This document shows positions 24,701-33,039 of a stretch of 64,000 nt of DNA, in pieces (the first letter of the stretch is position 1; each line of letters opens with the position of its first letter). Origin of the DNA: Branchiostoma floridae (lineage: Eukaryota; Chordata; Leptocardii; Amphioxiformes; Branchiostomatidae); the NCBI RefSeq assembly GCF_000003815.2, contig NC_049992.1, positions 18,385,745 to 18,449,744 of the forward strand, read 5' to 3'. Position numbers and translations under genes: made by a program. Below the pieces are notes generated by a model. That model saw only the letters and a list, made by a program, of their open reading frames with translations, did not search any database and had not been told where the DNA came from.

Positions 24701-24846
24701 AGAGAGACCGCAACATTCCGCGAGCATTCGAAATCTTCACCGACAACAAGACGTACGTTTTTAAGGCCAAGGACAGCAAGAATGCCGAGCAGTGGTTACA
24801 GTGTATCAACATCGCCGTGGCTCAGGCTAAGGAGTCCACGGCATGA
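9795..24846 (+). CDS. VEPH1: Melted/VEPH1 orthologue (ventricular zone-expressed PH domain protein), 15 coding exons
   Basis: Exons: 9795-9896, 11120-11226, 11698-11842, 12688-12862, 13791-13954, 14474-14683, 16440-16654, 17677-18373, 19287-19508, 20494-20611, 21121-21260, 22290-22424, 22999-23116, 23777-23910, 24640-24846. All junctions are GT-AG and all phases agree, giving 2,889 nt and 962 aa. Residues 1-372 are the helical melted N-terminal region (start [18 protein letters not shown]; later [14 protein letters not shown]). Residues ~373-605 are a Ser/Thr/Pro-rich linker, one 697-nt exon and longer than I recall for vertebrate VEPH1 (about 830 aa in all). Residues ~680-850 are the conserved middle ([19 protein letters not shown]). 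Residues ~855-957 are a PH domain ([33 protein letters not shown]). Known family role: membrane-associated adaptor that tunes PI3K/TOR-FOXO and TGF-beta signalling. The start is the ATG aligned with family N-termini, 17 bp inside a spliced exon. Confidence 0.95.
9923..10446. mobile_element. piggyBac-like MITE in VEPH1 intron 1
   Basis: Perfect 16-bp terminal inverted repeats AGGGGCATTCCACTCC, flanked on each side by TTAA (9,919-9,922 and 10,447-10,450), the target site of piggyBac elements. The interior has no transposase. An older, interrupted relative lies at about 26,850-27,545. Confidence 0.85.
10640..11044. mobile_element. Decayed copy of the hAT-like MITE
   Basis: The interior and right end (ctttctgtaccgatacccag then CCCTA) match the element at 7,854-8,288 along most of its length. 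The left end is lost. It sits in VEPH1 intron 1 just upstream of exon 2. Confidence 0.75.
14200..14405. repeat. Dispersed-type GGCCACC repeat in VEPH1 intron 5
   Basis: Three spaced copies of the phrase 'ccacctgt...gcggccacattt' (near 14,200, 14,310 and 14,380) suggest a decayed interspersed element. No coding sequence. Confidence 0.4.
14815..15440 (+). repeat. Tandem array made from the 3' end of VEPH1 exon 6 plus its 5' splice site
   Basis: The last ~50 nt of exon 6 (from 14,633, tgtctgagtggggtgg to GAC GAG|GT) recur four times in the next intron, at 14,815, 15,003, 15,198 and 15,388. The spacing is 182-195 bp. Each copy ends in a usable 5' splice site (GAG|GTACAA or GAG|GTAAGA). Between copies lie ~135 bp of shared intron sequence with tcagcac(t/c)aaggacagg. 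The copies have no plausible 3' splice site upstream, so they are exon echoes, not extra exons. Confidence 0.9.
15621..15728. mobile_element. Hairpin MITE with 9-bp target duplication
   Basis: A nearly perfect 108-bp palindrome (tagcctggtttccag ... ccaggcta) with loop gcaaat and arms rich in gagtctcttctgtcc. It is flanked by the direct repeat GTCATGAAG (15,612-15,620 and 15,729-15,737). An 8-9 bp duplication suggests a hAT-type mobiliser. It lies in VEPH1 intron 6. Confidence 0.85.
16690..17060 (-). mobile_element. LINE 3' end in VEPH1 intron 7
   Basis: The - strand reads [18 protein letters not shown] and a further ~30 residues resembling the extreme C-terminus of LINE reverse transcriptases. 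The 3' tail, seen on + as tttattgagacacgacaaaa, has a relative at about 48,690. Truncated, with no reverse-transcriptase core. Confidence 0.5.
18395..18905 (+). repeat. ~45-bp minisatellite beginning at the VEPH1 exon 8 splice donor
   Basis: About ten copies of a unit around gtgtggatggtgttcagcac and cagggacagatatgtgtga, starting ~20 bp after the exon 8 donor (18,374). The core ttcagcaccaaggacagg is the same as in the intron 6 array, and the sequence after the last copy (actgcgtatcgctactctg) matches the segment that follows the core in intron 6, so the two arrays are related. Confidence 0.9.
19532..20191. mobile_element. Harbinger-like MITE, old copy, in VEPH1 intron 9
   Basis: The ends ggccatgtcgatttgattg and tggatgacatc mirror gatgtcatcca and the final caatcaaatcagcattgcc. 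This is the family of 46,696-47,091 and 62,378-62,903, whose copies have clean TTA target duplications. Here the flanks (ATA/TGA) have decayed and a LINE tail is inserted. Any open frame across the element is fortuitous. Confidence 0.75.
19690..19925 (+). mobile_element. LINE reverse-transcriptase tail nested in the MITE
   Basis: The + strand reads [20 protein letters not shown], then after a one-base frameshift [19 protein letters not shown], ...NAYAC and a stop. The pattern RGRP...T.......DLxxLMxDRxxWK is the typical C-terminus of LINE endonuclease/reverse transcriptases. A (TATG)n tract follows at ~19,925. 5'-truncated and frameshifted, so dead. Confidence 0.75.
21261..21555 (+). repeat. 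Tandem array made from the 3' end of VEPH1 exon 11 plus its 5' splice site
   Basis: The end of exon 11 (atgttcctgcacatacag at 21,243, then GTAAG) recurs at 21,338, 21,431 and 21,529, a 93-98 bp period. Each unit carries ~40 nt resembling the exon end, its donor (one copy GCAAG, two GTAA) and an (AAAC)n tract. No upstream 3' splice sites are seen, so the copies are not full exons. Confidence 0.9.
21977..22200 (+). mobile_element. tRNA-derived SINE in VEPH1 intron 11
   Basis: Starts ccctgtagctcaactggtag (pol III A box as in tRNA D-arms) and has a B box ggttcaaatct about 75 bp later, then a non-tRNA body. The tRNA part is not a foldable functional tRNA gene. Confidence 0.75.
23245..23508 (-). 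mobile_element. 5S rRNA-headed SINE (SINE3-like) in VEPH1 intron 13
   Basis: On the - strand the first ~113 nt (23,508 down to 23,396) read as a diverged 5S rRNA: gtaggccgtgg, cccgatc, agaggttaagca, agtacttggatgggagacc, gatgctgtagc. The next ~150 nt are a body that is also present in the tRNA-headed element at 31,595-31,867 (ctagtccactggtagtg, gtgtaccattttt, ggtatgac seen on +). Pol III promoter type differs, body is shared. Confidence 0.85.
24250..24439. mobile_element. Palindromic MITE with TAA duplication
   Basis: Left arm AGCCCCGTTTACAAATCAAG, then AATTTAGCTC; the right arm is its mirror ending CTTGATTTGTAAAGCCGGCT. Both sides carry TAA (24,247-24,249 and 24,440-24,442), which fits Harbinger-type insertion. 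It sits in VEPH1 intron 14. Confidence 0.75.
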
Positions 24847-25090
24847 TGGGAAGGATCTGCAAGGTATTGTGGGAAGGGTATGTGCCTGATACATGATGAG
24901 AAGGATCTGCAAGGTATTGTGGGAAGTGTATGTGCCTTATATGTGTTGGGGCGGATCTGCAAGGCATTGTGGGAAGTGTATGTGCCTGATACATGATGGG
25001 AAGGATCTGCAAGGCATTGTGGGAAGTGTATGTGCCTGATACATAATGGGATGGATCTGCAAGGTATTATGGGAAGTGTGCATGCCTGAA
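24842..25090 (+). repeat. ~60-bp tandem repeat starting on the VEPH1 stop codon
   Basis: Five units of atgatgggaaggatctgca, aggtattgtgggaagtgta and tgtgcctgatac. The first unit includes the stop codon TGA at 24,844-24,846, so the coding end is part of the repeat. The array is in the presumed 3' UTR. Confidence 0.9.
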
Positions 25091-25439
25091 ATGTTGCTTA
25101 ATCTTCTGTGAGAAGAGACAGAAGTTGTTGTGATGAAGGAGCTTAGAAACGAGTTGAAAGGAAGATGTTTAAGACTGGACTGAGGTGTGTAGCCATTTAA
25201 GAAGTTCCTCTATCTAGGAGGAAGGAATTTGTTGAAAGAGAAGGAAATCTGTTTGTGAAGGGGAAGACGGGAATATGAATAATGATTGCAAGCAAAAAGA
25301 AGTAATGATTATGATTTAAAGTGAAAATTCAAGTGAAGTAATAATGAAAGATATTGCAAGACAAAAGTCGTACCATAATATGGACTCTGAACAGAGCTTT
25401 TATATATTTACAGTCCTCATTGTTAGAAAAAAACTCTTC

Positions 25440-25915
25440 AATTGGTAAATTTAAGATAGATGTTCCTTGCAAAACAGCAAAATTTTGGATGGCAAAGTTT
25501 GTTTGCAAATTTGTATGTGGTGTAAATTGCAGAGGGGTCTGTGCCGAGCTTCTTGTTGTCAGAGATATTTATGGAGATCTTTGGCAGTAAAGCTGACAAA
25601 GTTTACAATTAACTTTGTAAATTTATGATGGATGTTCCTTGCAAAACAGCAAATTTTTTTGGACAGCAAAGTTTGTATGTGGTGTAAATCAGAGAAGGGT
25701 CTGTGCCGAGCTTCTTGTTGTCAGAGATATTTATGGAGATCTTTGGCAGTAAAGCTGACAAAGTTTACAATTAACTTTGTAAATTTATGATGGATGTTCC
25801 TTGCAAAACAGCAAATTTTTTTGGACAGCAAAGTTTGTATGTGGTGTAAATCAGAGAAGGGTCTGTGCCGAGCTTCTTGTTGTCAGAGAGATTTATCGAG
25901 ATCTTTGGCTACATT
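25440..25915 (+). repeat. ~180-bp tandem repeat, about 2.6 copies, in or after the VEPH1 3' UTR
   Basis: Repeats contain gatggatgttccttgcaaaa, cagcaaagtttg, gggtctgtgccgagcttctt and gagatctttggcagtaaagc. The copies differ by a few bases and small deletions. No open frame is shared between units. Confidence 0.9.
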
Positions 25916-26004
25916 AAAGCCAGTTGTATAAAAGATGACTATATAGCAAAGCAGCAAACAAGGTGTTACCTGTGCTTTTAATGTAAATTTTCCTTTAGGA
26001 CTAA

Positions 26005-26462
26005 GGCCAGACCAATTTGATTTCTTGGTTCGCGGATTTTTTCATGAAAAATATGGAGCGATAGGGAAAAAAAATAAAAAATAAAAATTGTAAAATGGTT
26101 GAGGTAAAGATAAGGGCTAATCCAAAACATAAAGAATAAAAAGTTTTCATTTTGAAAAAAGTACAAAAACAACATTACTGTACAGTTACAGCACCTGTTC
26201 GTTGAAAATTACATGTATAAAAGTAGTGTCAGTTTTTATGTTTGTCCCATTCTTTATGAATGAAAAATATAACTGCAATAATAATACTCACATTTTAGAG
26301 TACTCTTAAGGAGCCTATAATATAAAGGCCAATTTGCTACACCAGAAAGTTGGTGAATGGTTTCATTAATGGTGGAAATTTGCTGAGTGGTAATCTTTAT
26401 TTTTATTTCCAAAAAATAGGAGCGAGCGAATCCGTGAACCAAGAAATTAAATTGGTGTGGCC
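26005..26462. mobile_element. MITE with GGCCAGACCAATTTGATTTC ends
   Basis: The left end ggccagaccaatttgatttc, then ttggttcgcgga, mirrors the right end tccgtgaaccaagaaatt, aaattggtgtggcc. The interior is AT-rich and non-coding. Flanks TAA/TGA hint at a 3-bp target duplication. It may mark the end of the VEPH1 transcript region; AATAAA-like words occur inside it at about 26,070. Confidence 0.7.
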
Positions 26463-26849
26463 TGAAGGCTGTATGATAGTTCTGGGTCTTGTCTGATAAT
26501 CAACAGGTATAGATCTTCCAGCTTTAAAGTGCATCTTAAGGTAACTGAAAATACTTATAAAAACCAGCTGCCTTTTACTCTATTGTTGCAACTCCGAGAT
26601 GGGAAACTTCAAGACATTGTAGTTATAGCTATAGAAAGTGTTCAATGTATAGAAGATTAAGATAAAGAGGTGTTGATTAATTTATTGTTGAGCACCTAGC
26701 ATGTAGCAATGTACAAAAACACAAGGACTCAAAGGAGCCAAAAGATAGACCAGAAGGGGTTGTTATTTGCCAAAAGATAAACTATCAAAGAATGCACATT
26801 AATTAGTCGACTTTTTGTAGAAGTCCACTTGTGTTGAATTATGCATGAG

Positions 26850-27545
26850 ACGTATGTTTTTTAGAATAAGATGATACCCACTAACCCCATACAGACCCTA
26901 CCCATGTACTCCCTATGTATAGACTTCAACGTGAATATTTTCTGGCATAAAAGTGGGGAGATGAACACACGAAGAAGGACATTTTTTGAAAATATCAAAG
27001 AATGCACATAACAAGACAAGTTTTTATATTGCACTAAAATTATTTTTGTAACCTAGCTTTCGTCAGGCCTTGTCAATCACAATCACAATCGTGGAGAAAC
27101 ACGTCTGTCAACATCCCAACACATTGCAGCCCTAGAACCTGTCAAGTCAACCTCCTCCTGTTACAAAAGAACTTTTCTCCCAGCCACAGTTAAGCTATGG
27201 AACTGCCTCCCACTGTACATACACTGTAAATACCAGAGACTTGAAGAACTTCAAACGAAAAAGTAAATGCCCACCTCACCGATACTCGCCAGTGTGATGT
27301 ATTGTAAAATGTCAGCACAGCTACTAATGATGAGGCTTGGTCACAGCATAGATTAAAGAATTAAAAAAAAATATTTGTATCCAGCCGTAGGCTAAAATTG
27401 CTTAATTGCAGAGGGTACTAAGGGGAGTTAAGTAGAAAACTGATTCCAATGGTTTTTGATATGTGGGACTAGTGGGTACCTTTACTGTAAAGTAGTATGA
27501 TGTTTTCACTTCCTAGAATTATTATCTTTTGGAAAATGACACCTC
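26850..27545. mobile_element. Old relative of the piggyBac-like MITE, interrupted by a LINE tail
   Basis: Phrases such as cccatacagaccctacccat, gagggtactaaggggagtt and agtagtatgatgttttcact match the interior of the element at 9,923-10,446 in order. The match is broken at about 27,065-27,345 by a LINE fragment. The terminal repeats are degraded. Confidence 0.6.
27065..27345 (+). mobile_element. LINE C-terminal fragment
   Basis: The + strand reads ...ALEPVKSTSSCYKRTFLPAT then VKLWNCLP and a stop ~15 codons on. The SFxPRTxxxWNxLP-type motif is the usual C-terminus of CR1-like and related LINE proteins. Heavily 5'-truncated. Confidence 0.65.
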
Positions 27546-27770
27546 TTCTTGAGTTTTAAGGCTCCTCCAAAAAAGTAATGATTACAACCAATATTGGTGC
27601 AAATTGCTGCCAGATCATTCCACTGAATACTGTTAGAAATGATATCATATCTGCTAATCTACAAGTCATGTAATAATCATATGAAATGCAAATTTCCATT
27701 TTAAGAAATTGTCCATCATGATCAAATGTCATTCCAAGCCAAGTGTACTTAACAGTTACAGCTGCTACTA

Positions 27771-28088
27771 GTGTAACTCATCCTCCTACGCACGGTCCCC
27801 AACCAGCTAGTCGCCTATGTGGGGACCCTGCTATCTGAAGAGCCACCCACGGTTACTGACCGCCCTGCTTATAAATATTAATGAGCTTACCCTTATATGA
27901 GAACCAGGCAATCATCGCCCAATCAGGCCTTTGCGAGATCCCTTTTGAAAACTGTAAGGCTATTCTCTGATTGGCTGACAGCTAGTTTGTGAAGATGCTC
28001 ACAGTAACCGGGAGTGTCCCTTCAGATAGCAGGATCACCACATAGGCAATTAGCCGGTTGGGAACCACACGCAGGCGGATGTTGTAAC
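27771..28088. mobile_element. MITE with ~70-bp inverted repeats
   Basis: The left arm (gtgtaactcatcctcctacg ... ctgctatctgaag) is mirrored at the right (cttcagatagcagg ... ggcggatgttgtaac) with ~80% identity. The spacer of about 180 bp is non-coding. Confidence 0.8.
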
Positions 28089-28950
28089 TTACAGCTGTAA
28101 TATCTTGTGCCACCTGATCAAATGCTATTCTACAAGACTTAGTGCTAAACTATTGACCAAAGTGAGCCATTTTACTATGCAATCAACTTAGTCTTGCTCA
28201 TAATCAATTAATAATGTGATTATTTTTAGAATATTCTAGGAAACAGGTGACATGCTACTAGTACTAATAAAAAAAACGCCCTTCGAAAAGGCGGTGCATA
28301 GTATTATAACAGACTGCAGTTAGTGCAAAGTTTAACCTACCTCCGGGTATGTGCATGAACATGACAGAAGTACACAATGAATTCTTGGACAACAAGCATA
28401 TTATACGCTTGCCCCTGATCGCCCAAAATGGATGCACTACTGTTGCAAATGGTTGACTATTCTGAATGCTTGCACCTCATTTTTAACCCTTAGCAGCCTA
28501 AGATTGTTCTGGGGCATCACATTGGTGCACTTTCAGCTACAAGTGGTTAAAGGTAGCCTTTTGATAAAGGTAACTTGAAAATGTTACTTTTACCATTAAG
28601 TTCTCCAAATAATGCCTTATATTTGTACTTGGAACCATACATTTAGTGCTAAATTGCCATTTTATGCATTGTCAAGGAAAATTTGTACTTGAAACCAATT
28701 TGCCCATAGTCTGACATGCGTCTTATGCCATACCTTGTTGTGCCTTCTCTGTGTTTCCATATATGGTACATTGTGCAAATTTAGAAGATTACCGTAAATG
28801 CAGGAATGTTCGTGAAGCTCATTGTTTTTGATGTGACCTCTTCACCACAAACTTAAGACCACTTGAATACACACCTGATAGTTATCAAGAAGTGACTGTT
28901 CTGTCTACTGCAGCACCCTTGTCCAGTTGCTATTAGGTGGTTTCTGACTG
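28089..28950. other. Intergenic DNA
   Basis: No gene supported. A decayed piece of the CTGTAAATGC-type MITE family (accgtaaatgcaggaatgtt) lies near 28,790-28,870. Confidence 0.5.
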
Positions 28951-28965
28951 GCTGTCCATTTAGAT

Positions 28966-29897
28966 TTTTTTTTTTTTTTTCTTCCTGATTCCGTGTTCGT
29001 CACGGCACTTTATTACATGTCACAGAAAGCTGTACAATATGTAGCTTATATCATATTTCTAAGAATACATTCTGATTTGAAAATTTTCAGAATGATTTCT
29101 GCATCTTGACATAGTGAATTCGGGGATGACACTGTAGACTTATATTTTACAATGGATAGTTTCGCAACTAGCAGCAGTTCATTGATGTACCGAAACTTGT
29201 TTAACATAAAAAATAGATATAAATAGAACTTTATTGCTCGACATTTGTACATGGTACAAAGTATGAGGGTTGTATCCAAAAATAATGTCATGTACAGTGA
29301 GAGATATGGAATAACTAAACAAACTTTCCACATAATCCCATAATGGTTTAACAATTTTACAGTCAAAGAAAAAATGCTCTATATATTCTATAATATCGCA
29401 AAAAATACACTTATTATTTTCTACAATTCTCATCTTATGCAACAATATTTTGGTCGGATAAATATTATGCAAGATCTTCCATTGCAAACTAATAAGTTTG
29501 GGTTCTTTAGTGGTCAAGAAGGGAGATTTCCATAGTACATGCCAAGAAATGGAACGAAAATCGTACATAGGAAATCGTTTCTCCCAGAAATTCTGTGAGA
29601 CTGGGACTGCTTGGTATTGCATGATACAGAAATTCTTAAAGAAGATAGAGTCTAGTAAGCGGATGTCTTTACCACAAAGTTTGATACTAGGAGATTCTTC
29701 GTTGTCTAATCGAGAAACACCTTTCCATTGTTTGGGAATTGAATTGATTAAAGCATGATACTGTAGTAATACATGTGCATCATTACCAACAATAGCTTTT
29801 ACATCATCAAAAGATATAAAGTTACCCTGATCATCCACAATATCATTTACATAAAGAATATGTCGTCTAATCCATTTCTTAAAATAAAGCATGTTGC
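28966..29897 (-). mobile_element. 5'-truncated LINE insertion with target-site duplication
   Basis: Flanked by a perfect 14-bp direct repeat CTGTCCATTTAGAT (28,952-28,965 and 29,898-29,911). At the left is a run of T (28,966-28,980), the poly(A) tail of a - strand copy. The - strand is open from the truncation point (29,892) to 29,179, ~237 residues: LISLQWKILHNIYPTKILLH, then CIFCDIIEYIEHFFFDC, the zinc-binding module found after the reverse transcriptase in L1/Tx1-type LINEs. The intact frame and duplication point to a recent event. Confidence 0.9.
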
Positions 29898-29911
29898 CTG
29901 TCCATTTAGAT

Positions 29912-31594
29912 GCTGGTGTTTTTGCCAGTACTGTACAGTATGTGACTTAGAAACTACTGCAAACCCTCCATTTTCTCTGTACTGTGATATTGAGTCCATG
30001 CGGACTTGAATACTGTATATTGTAATACAGCAATAATTTAGAATTAGATTTTTGTACTTCAGAAAAATCTGCAACTCCTCAAATTAACTGAAAAGCATAT
30101 TAGATACCACTAATCTTTCATTGTTCTTATCATCCAATGATATTGACATATCCACCGATTCCCCCCCCCAAAAAAAGCCATTTCAGAAAAAGTATTATAC
30201 AATACAGTCATGCAGATATTTCTGAATTTGATTTTTCCCCCCACCCATTGACTGCAATTTGATTTAAATTTGTAATTAAACTAGTAGAAGCTGTATCAAA
30301 AGGCTGCAAACCTCGGAAAAAAACTCTGAGCCAAAGTTTACTGTTACCCAACCAACTTGCTATCAGTATCACGTGCATACAGCAATTTTTAAAAAAATTT
30401 CAAGAAAAGATAAAAGCAATAATATTATTGATATTAGCAGTAGAACAACAGGATACACCATCAGAAGAAAAGTTGGTGCAAATATTTCGTGCAATTTTTG
30501 ATGTTATTAAACATACTTTAAACGGTAGGTGACAGTAATTATTATGTTTAACTTATAAGTTTGTAAATATTGTAAACATGGTCAGCTCGAGATCTTGCCA
30601 AGACTTAGTGATACTTTCCAACCAATGATAGCCAATGATATATTATATAATAGTGGGTATAGATGAGACATTCCTACATTTTTTGTTACTGCAAACTTTC
30701 CAAATTTTCAAAAAGAAACAGTATTTTTTATTTTAAGGTGAAAAGGAAAAAGTTCATTTTTTGTTACCTTTGACTCTTGTGTGTTACAGTAGGACGTTTT
30801 TTGCTTGGTTCAATAAAATTTTAGCTGCATATTGATTATCATGTTGCTTAAGGTTGCATTTCTTAATTGTTAAGAATTTTATATTTACATTAGTTTAAGA
30901 AAGAGAAAAGAATTAATCTTCCATTGCCATAGTAGAACATATAGGGTACATGCTATGATGGCATTAAAAATGATCAGAATTGTTTATCAATATTATGCAA
31001 AATTTTGTGAGAGTCTACATCTCAAAATTGCAGCAAATACCAGTACTTCACCTGTGCACCTTGCTCCAGCCATAGAATGTATTTATGATATTATATATTA
31101 ATAAGGTTCAATAATTTGTGCACTAGTCATTAAATGTTCTGACAGGTGTTAATTAATCTTTGTTTTAGATGACAATTTAATGAAGGAGAATTTTACAGAA
31201 TTATTATATGTTTTTACCATATGTCAACTTCTATGTTTTTGCCATATGTCAACTTCTATGCATATTACTTTTGGTACTGACAAATTCTATGATGATAGAG
31301 TATTATGACTTATATAAAGACTTTCTTGCTTGTATTTTGATGTAATAATAGAGTTTATGTGCTTAAATAGCCGCCTAGGTTTAGGTGCTTGTGTAAATTT
31401 GTTTTGCCAGTATTTTTGTGTGAAATAGTCCGATTCTTCTGTATTCTGGTAACAGAGAATAAAGGTAAATAAACGGTTTGTTTTTGTGCATTTTTTTACC
31501 ATTGGGATCATGGTAACGTATATATAAGGGATGCAGAAGCTTGCATGTAAACATTTGTTGACTTGGGGTACAGTAGTAAGCAGGTTAAACTTAA
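29912..31594. other. Intergenic AT-rich DNA
   Basis: I find no coding exon, RNA gene or clear element. A short direct repeat (tttttgccatatgtcaactt) occurs near 31,230-31,255. Confidence 0.5.
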
Positions 31595-31867
31595 GATAGT
31601 CAAGTCCTTCCCATACCTAATGGTGCATAGGGCAGTGCTCATCTTCGTTTCAGTAGCCCTGGGCCACACAACTTTGTGCAATCAATACAGCAGTGAGCTA
31701 GTCCACTGGTAGTGGTGTGTGTTCAATTTCCGTACTCTTTCTCGAATGCTGAGTGCTAAGCAGGGAAAGCAGCATGTACCATTTTCTAAATTTGGTATGA
31801 CAAGCAAAATAGTCTGGGATCGAACTTGCGACCTACCGAATGCAAGGCGAACACTACCCACTCGGCC
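31595..31867 (-). mobile_element. tRNA-headed SINE sharing its body with the 5S-headed SINE
   Basis: On the - strand it starts tggccgagtgggtagtgttc (Leu/Ser-like A box) and has a B box ggtcgcaagttcgatccc. The body then matches 23,245-23,396 in order (ggtatgac, atggtaca, cactaccagtggactag, gggctactgaaacg) and ends in gcactgccctatgcacc. So one body is combined with a different pol III head. Confidence 0.85.
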
Positions 31868-32423
31868 ATTTTTTTTTAAAAACGAGTTTGCTCAGTGCAA
31901 GGTCATTGACCGCTTCTAGGCACTGAAGTATGCTCACTGTGGCATCATTGCACCGGCTAACTTAATATCATTTGTCTACTTTGCTTTGAATGGTTTTGTC
32001 TGAATGTGACTACCCTGTATGCCATCCTGGTTAGTTTGCAATAGGAGGATAGGTTTTAGGGACAACACATCACAACCTATGGACCTTACATTTGGGTTTT
32101 GGTTGAAGCTTGGCTTTCCAACTCTTGTTAGCACATGATTTAACACTCAAGATGAGGGCCTGAAATTAGCTAAGAAGACATGAAAAGCTTGCACTGTTGA
32201 ATATCCTGACAGACTATCCAACTCTACACCAAAAAAACAAGATAGAGTTAGTGAAACTTTGTCTTTCAGATTTTTATTTACAAAAGTGAGCCTGAAAGGC
32301 ACTTTCACTTGCCTGGGATAATCAGGTAAGTGGACTTGCCCAACCCTGTACACATTATATGTAGGACAGAGCAAGGACACAAGCAATGGATGGAAGAGAA
32401 GTGGCAGGCTATGCTGGCAGGTA

Positions 32424-32959
32424 CGAGGGGCGTTCAATAAGTAATAACTCTGACTCATTTCCCATAGCAGGAGATTTCTCTTCATAGGAACCACCCAGAG
32501 TTATGTATTTCTCCCTTCGTTTGATGCAGCTCTGGACACCGTTTTTGTAGGACACCCCAGGTTGGTCCTGCAACAGATGCCTCATCAATGGCAGAAGAGG
32601 AACGACCAGGTCTGGGAGCTGTTTCCACAGACTTCCGGCCATGTTTGAATTCAGGATGCCAGCGTTTTACAAGGTCATATGATGGGGCATCATCACCATA
32701 AGTTTATTTCATTTCATCAAAAGTCTCCTTTGGTGTGCGTCCTTTCAAATACAAAAACTGGATCACTGCGCGACACTCAACTCAGGTTCCATTTCACACC
32801 TAACTCAGTTCAAACACCAGTAAATCAGAAACCACAATTAGTTCAGAGCTCTTTTTTGCAACATAAAGTATAGAGATATGAATCATTACACATGCAAAAT
32901 TTCATCTAGATCAGACAAGTGAAAGTGGGTCGGAGTTATTACTTATTGAACGCCCCTCG
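32424..32959 (-). mobile_element. mariner-type element with internal deletion
   Basis: Terminal inverted repeats CGAGGGGCGTTCAATAAGTA with TA on both sides (32,422-32,423 and 32,960-32,961). Read on -, the interior keeps an N-terminal transposase piece (FLYLKGRTPKETFDEMK, APSYDLVKRWHPEFKHGRKS) and a C-terminal piece (GVQSCIKRREKYITLGGSY), with the catalytic core missing and an in-frame stop. It is a non-autonomous deletion derivative. It lies 80 bp downstream of the IAP stop codon. Confidence 0.9.
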
Positions 32960-33039
32960 TATCATTGGAAGCTGCCATGCAGCAAAGAAGAAGAAGCAGG
33001 GAGAGGTATGTGCCATAAGGACATGACCGTTATGGCAGT

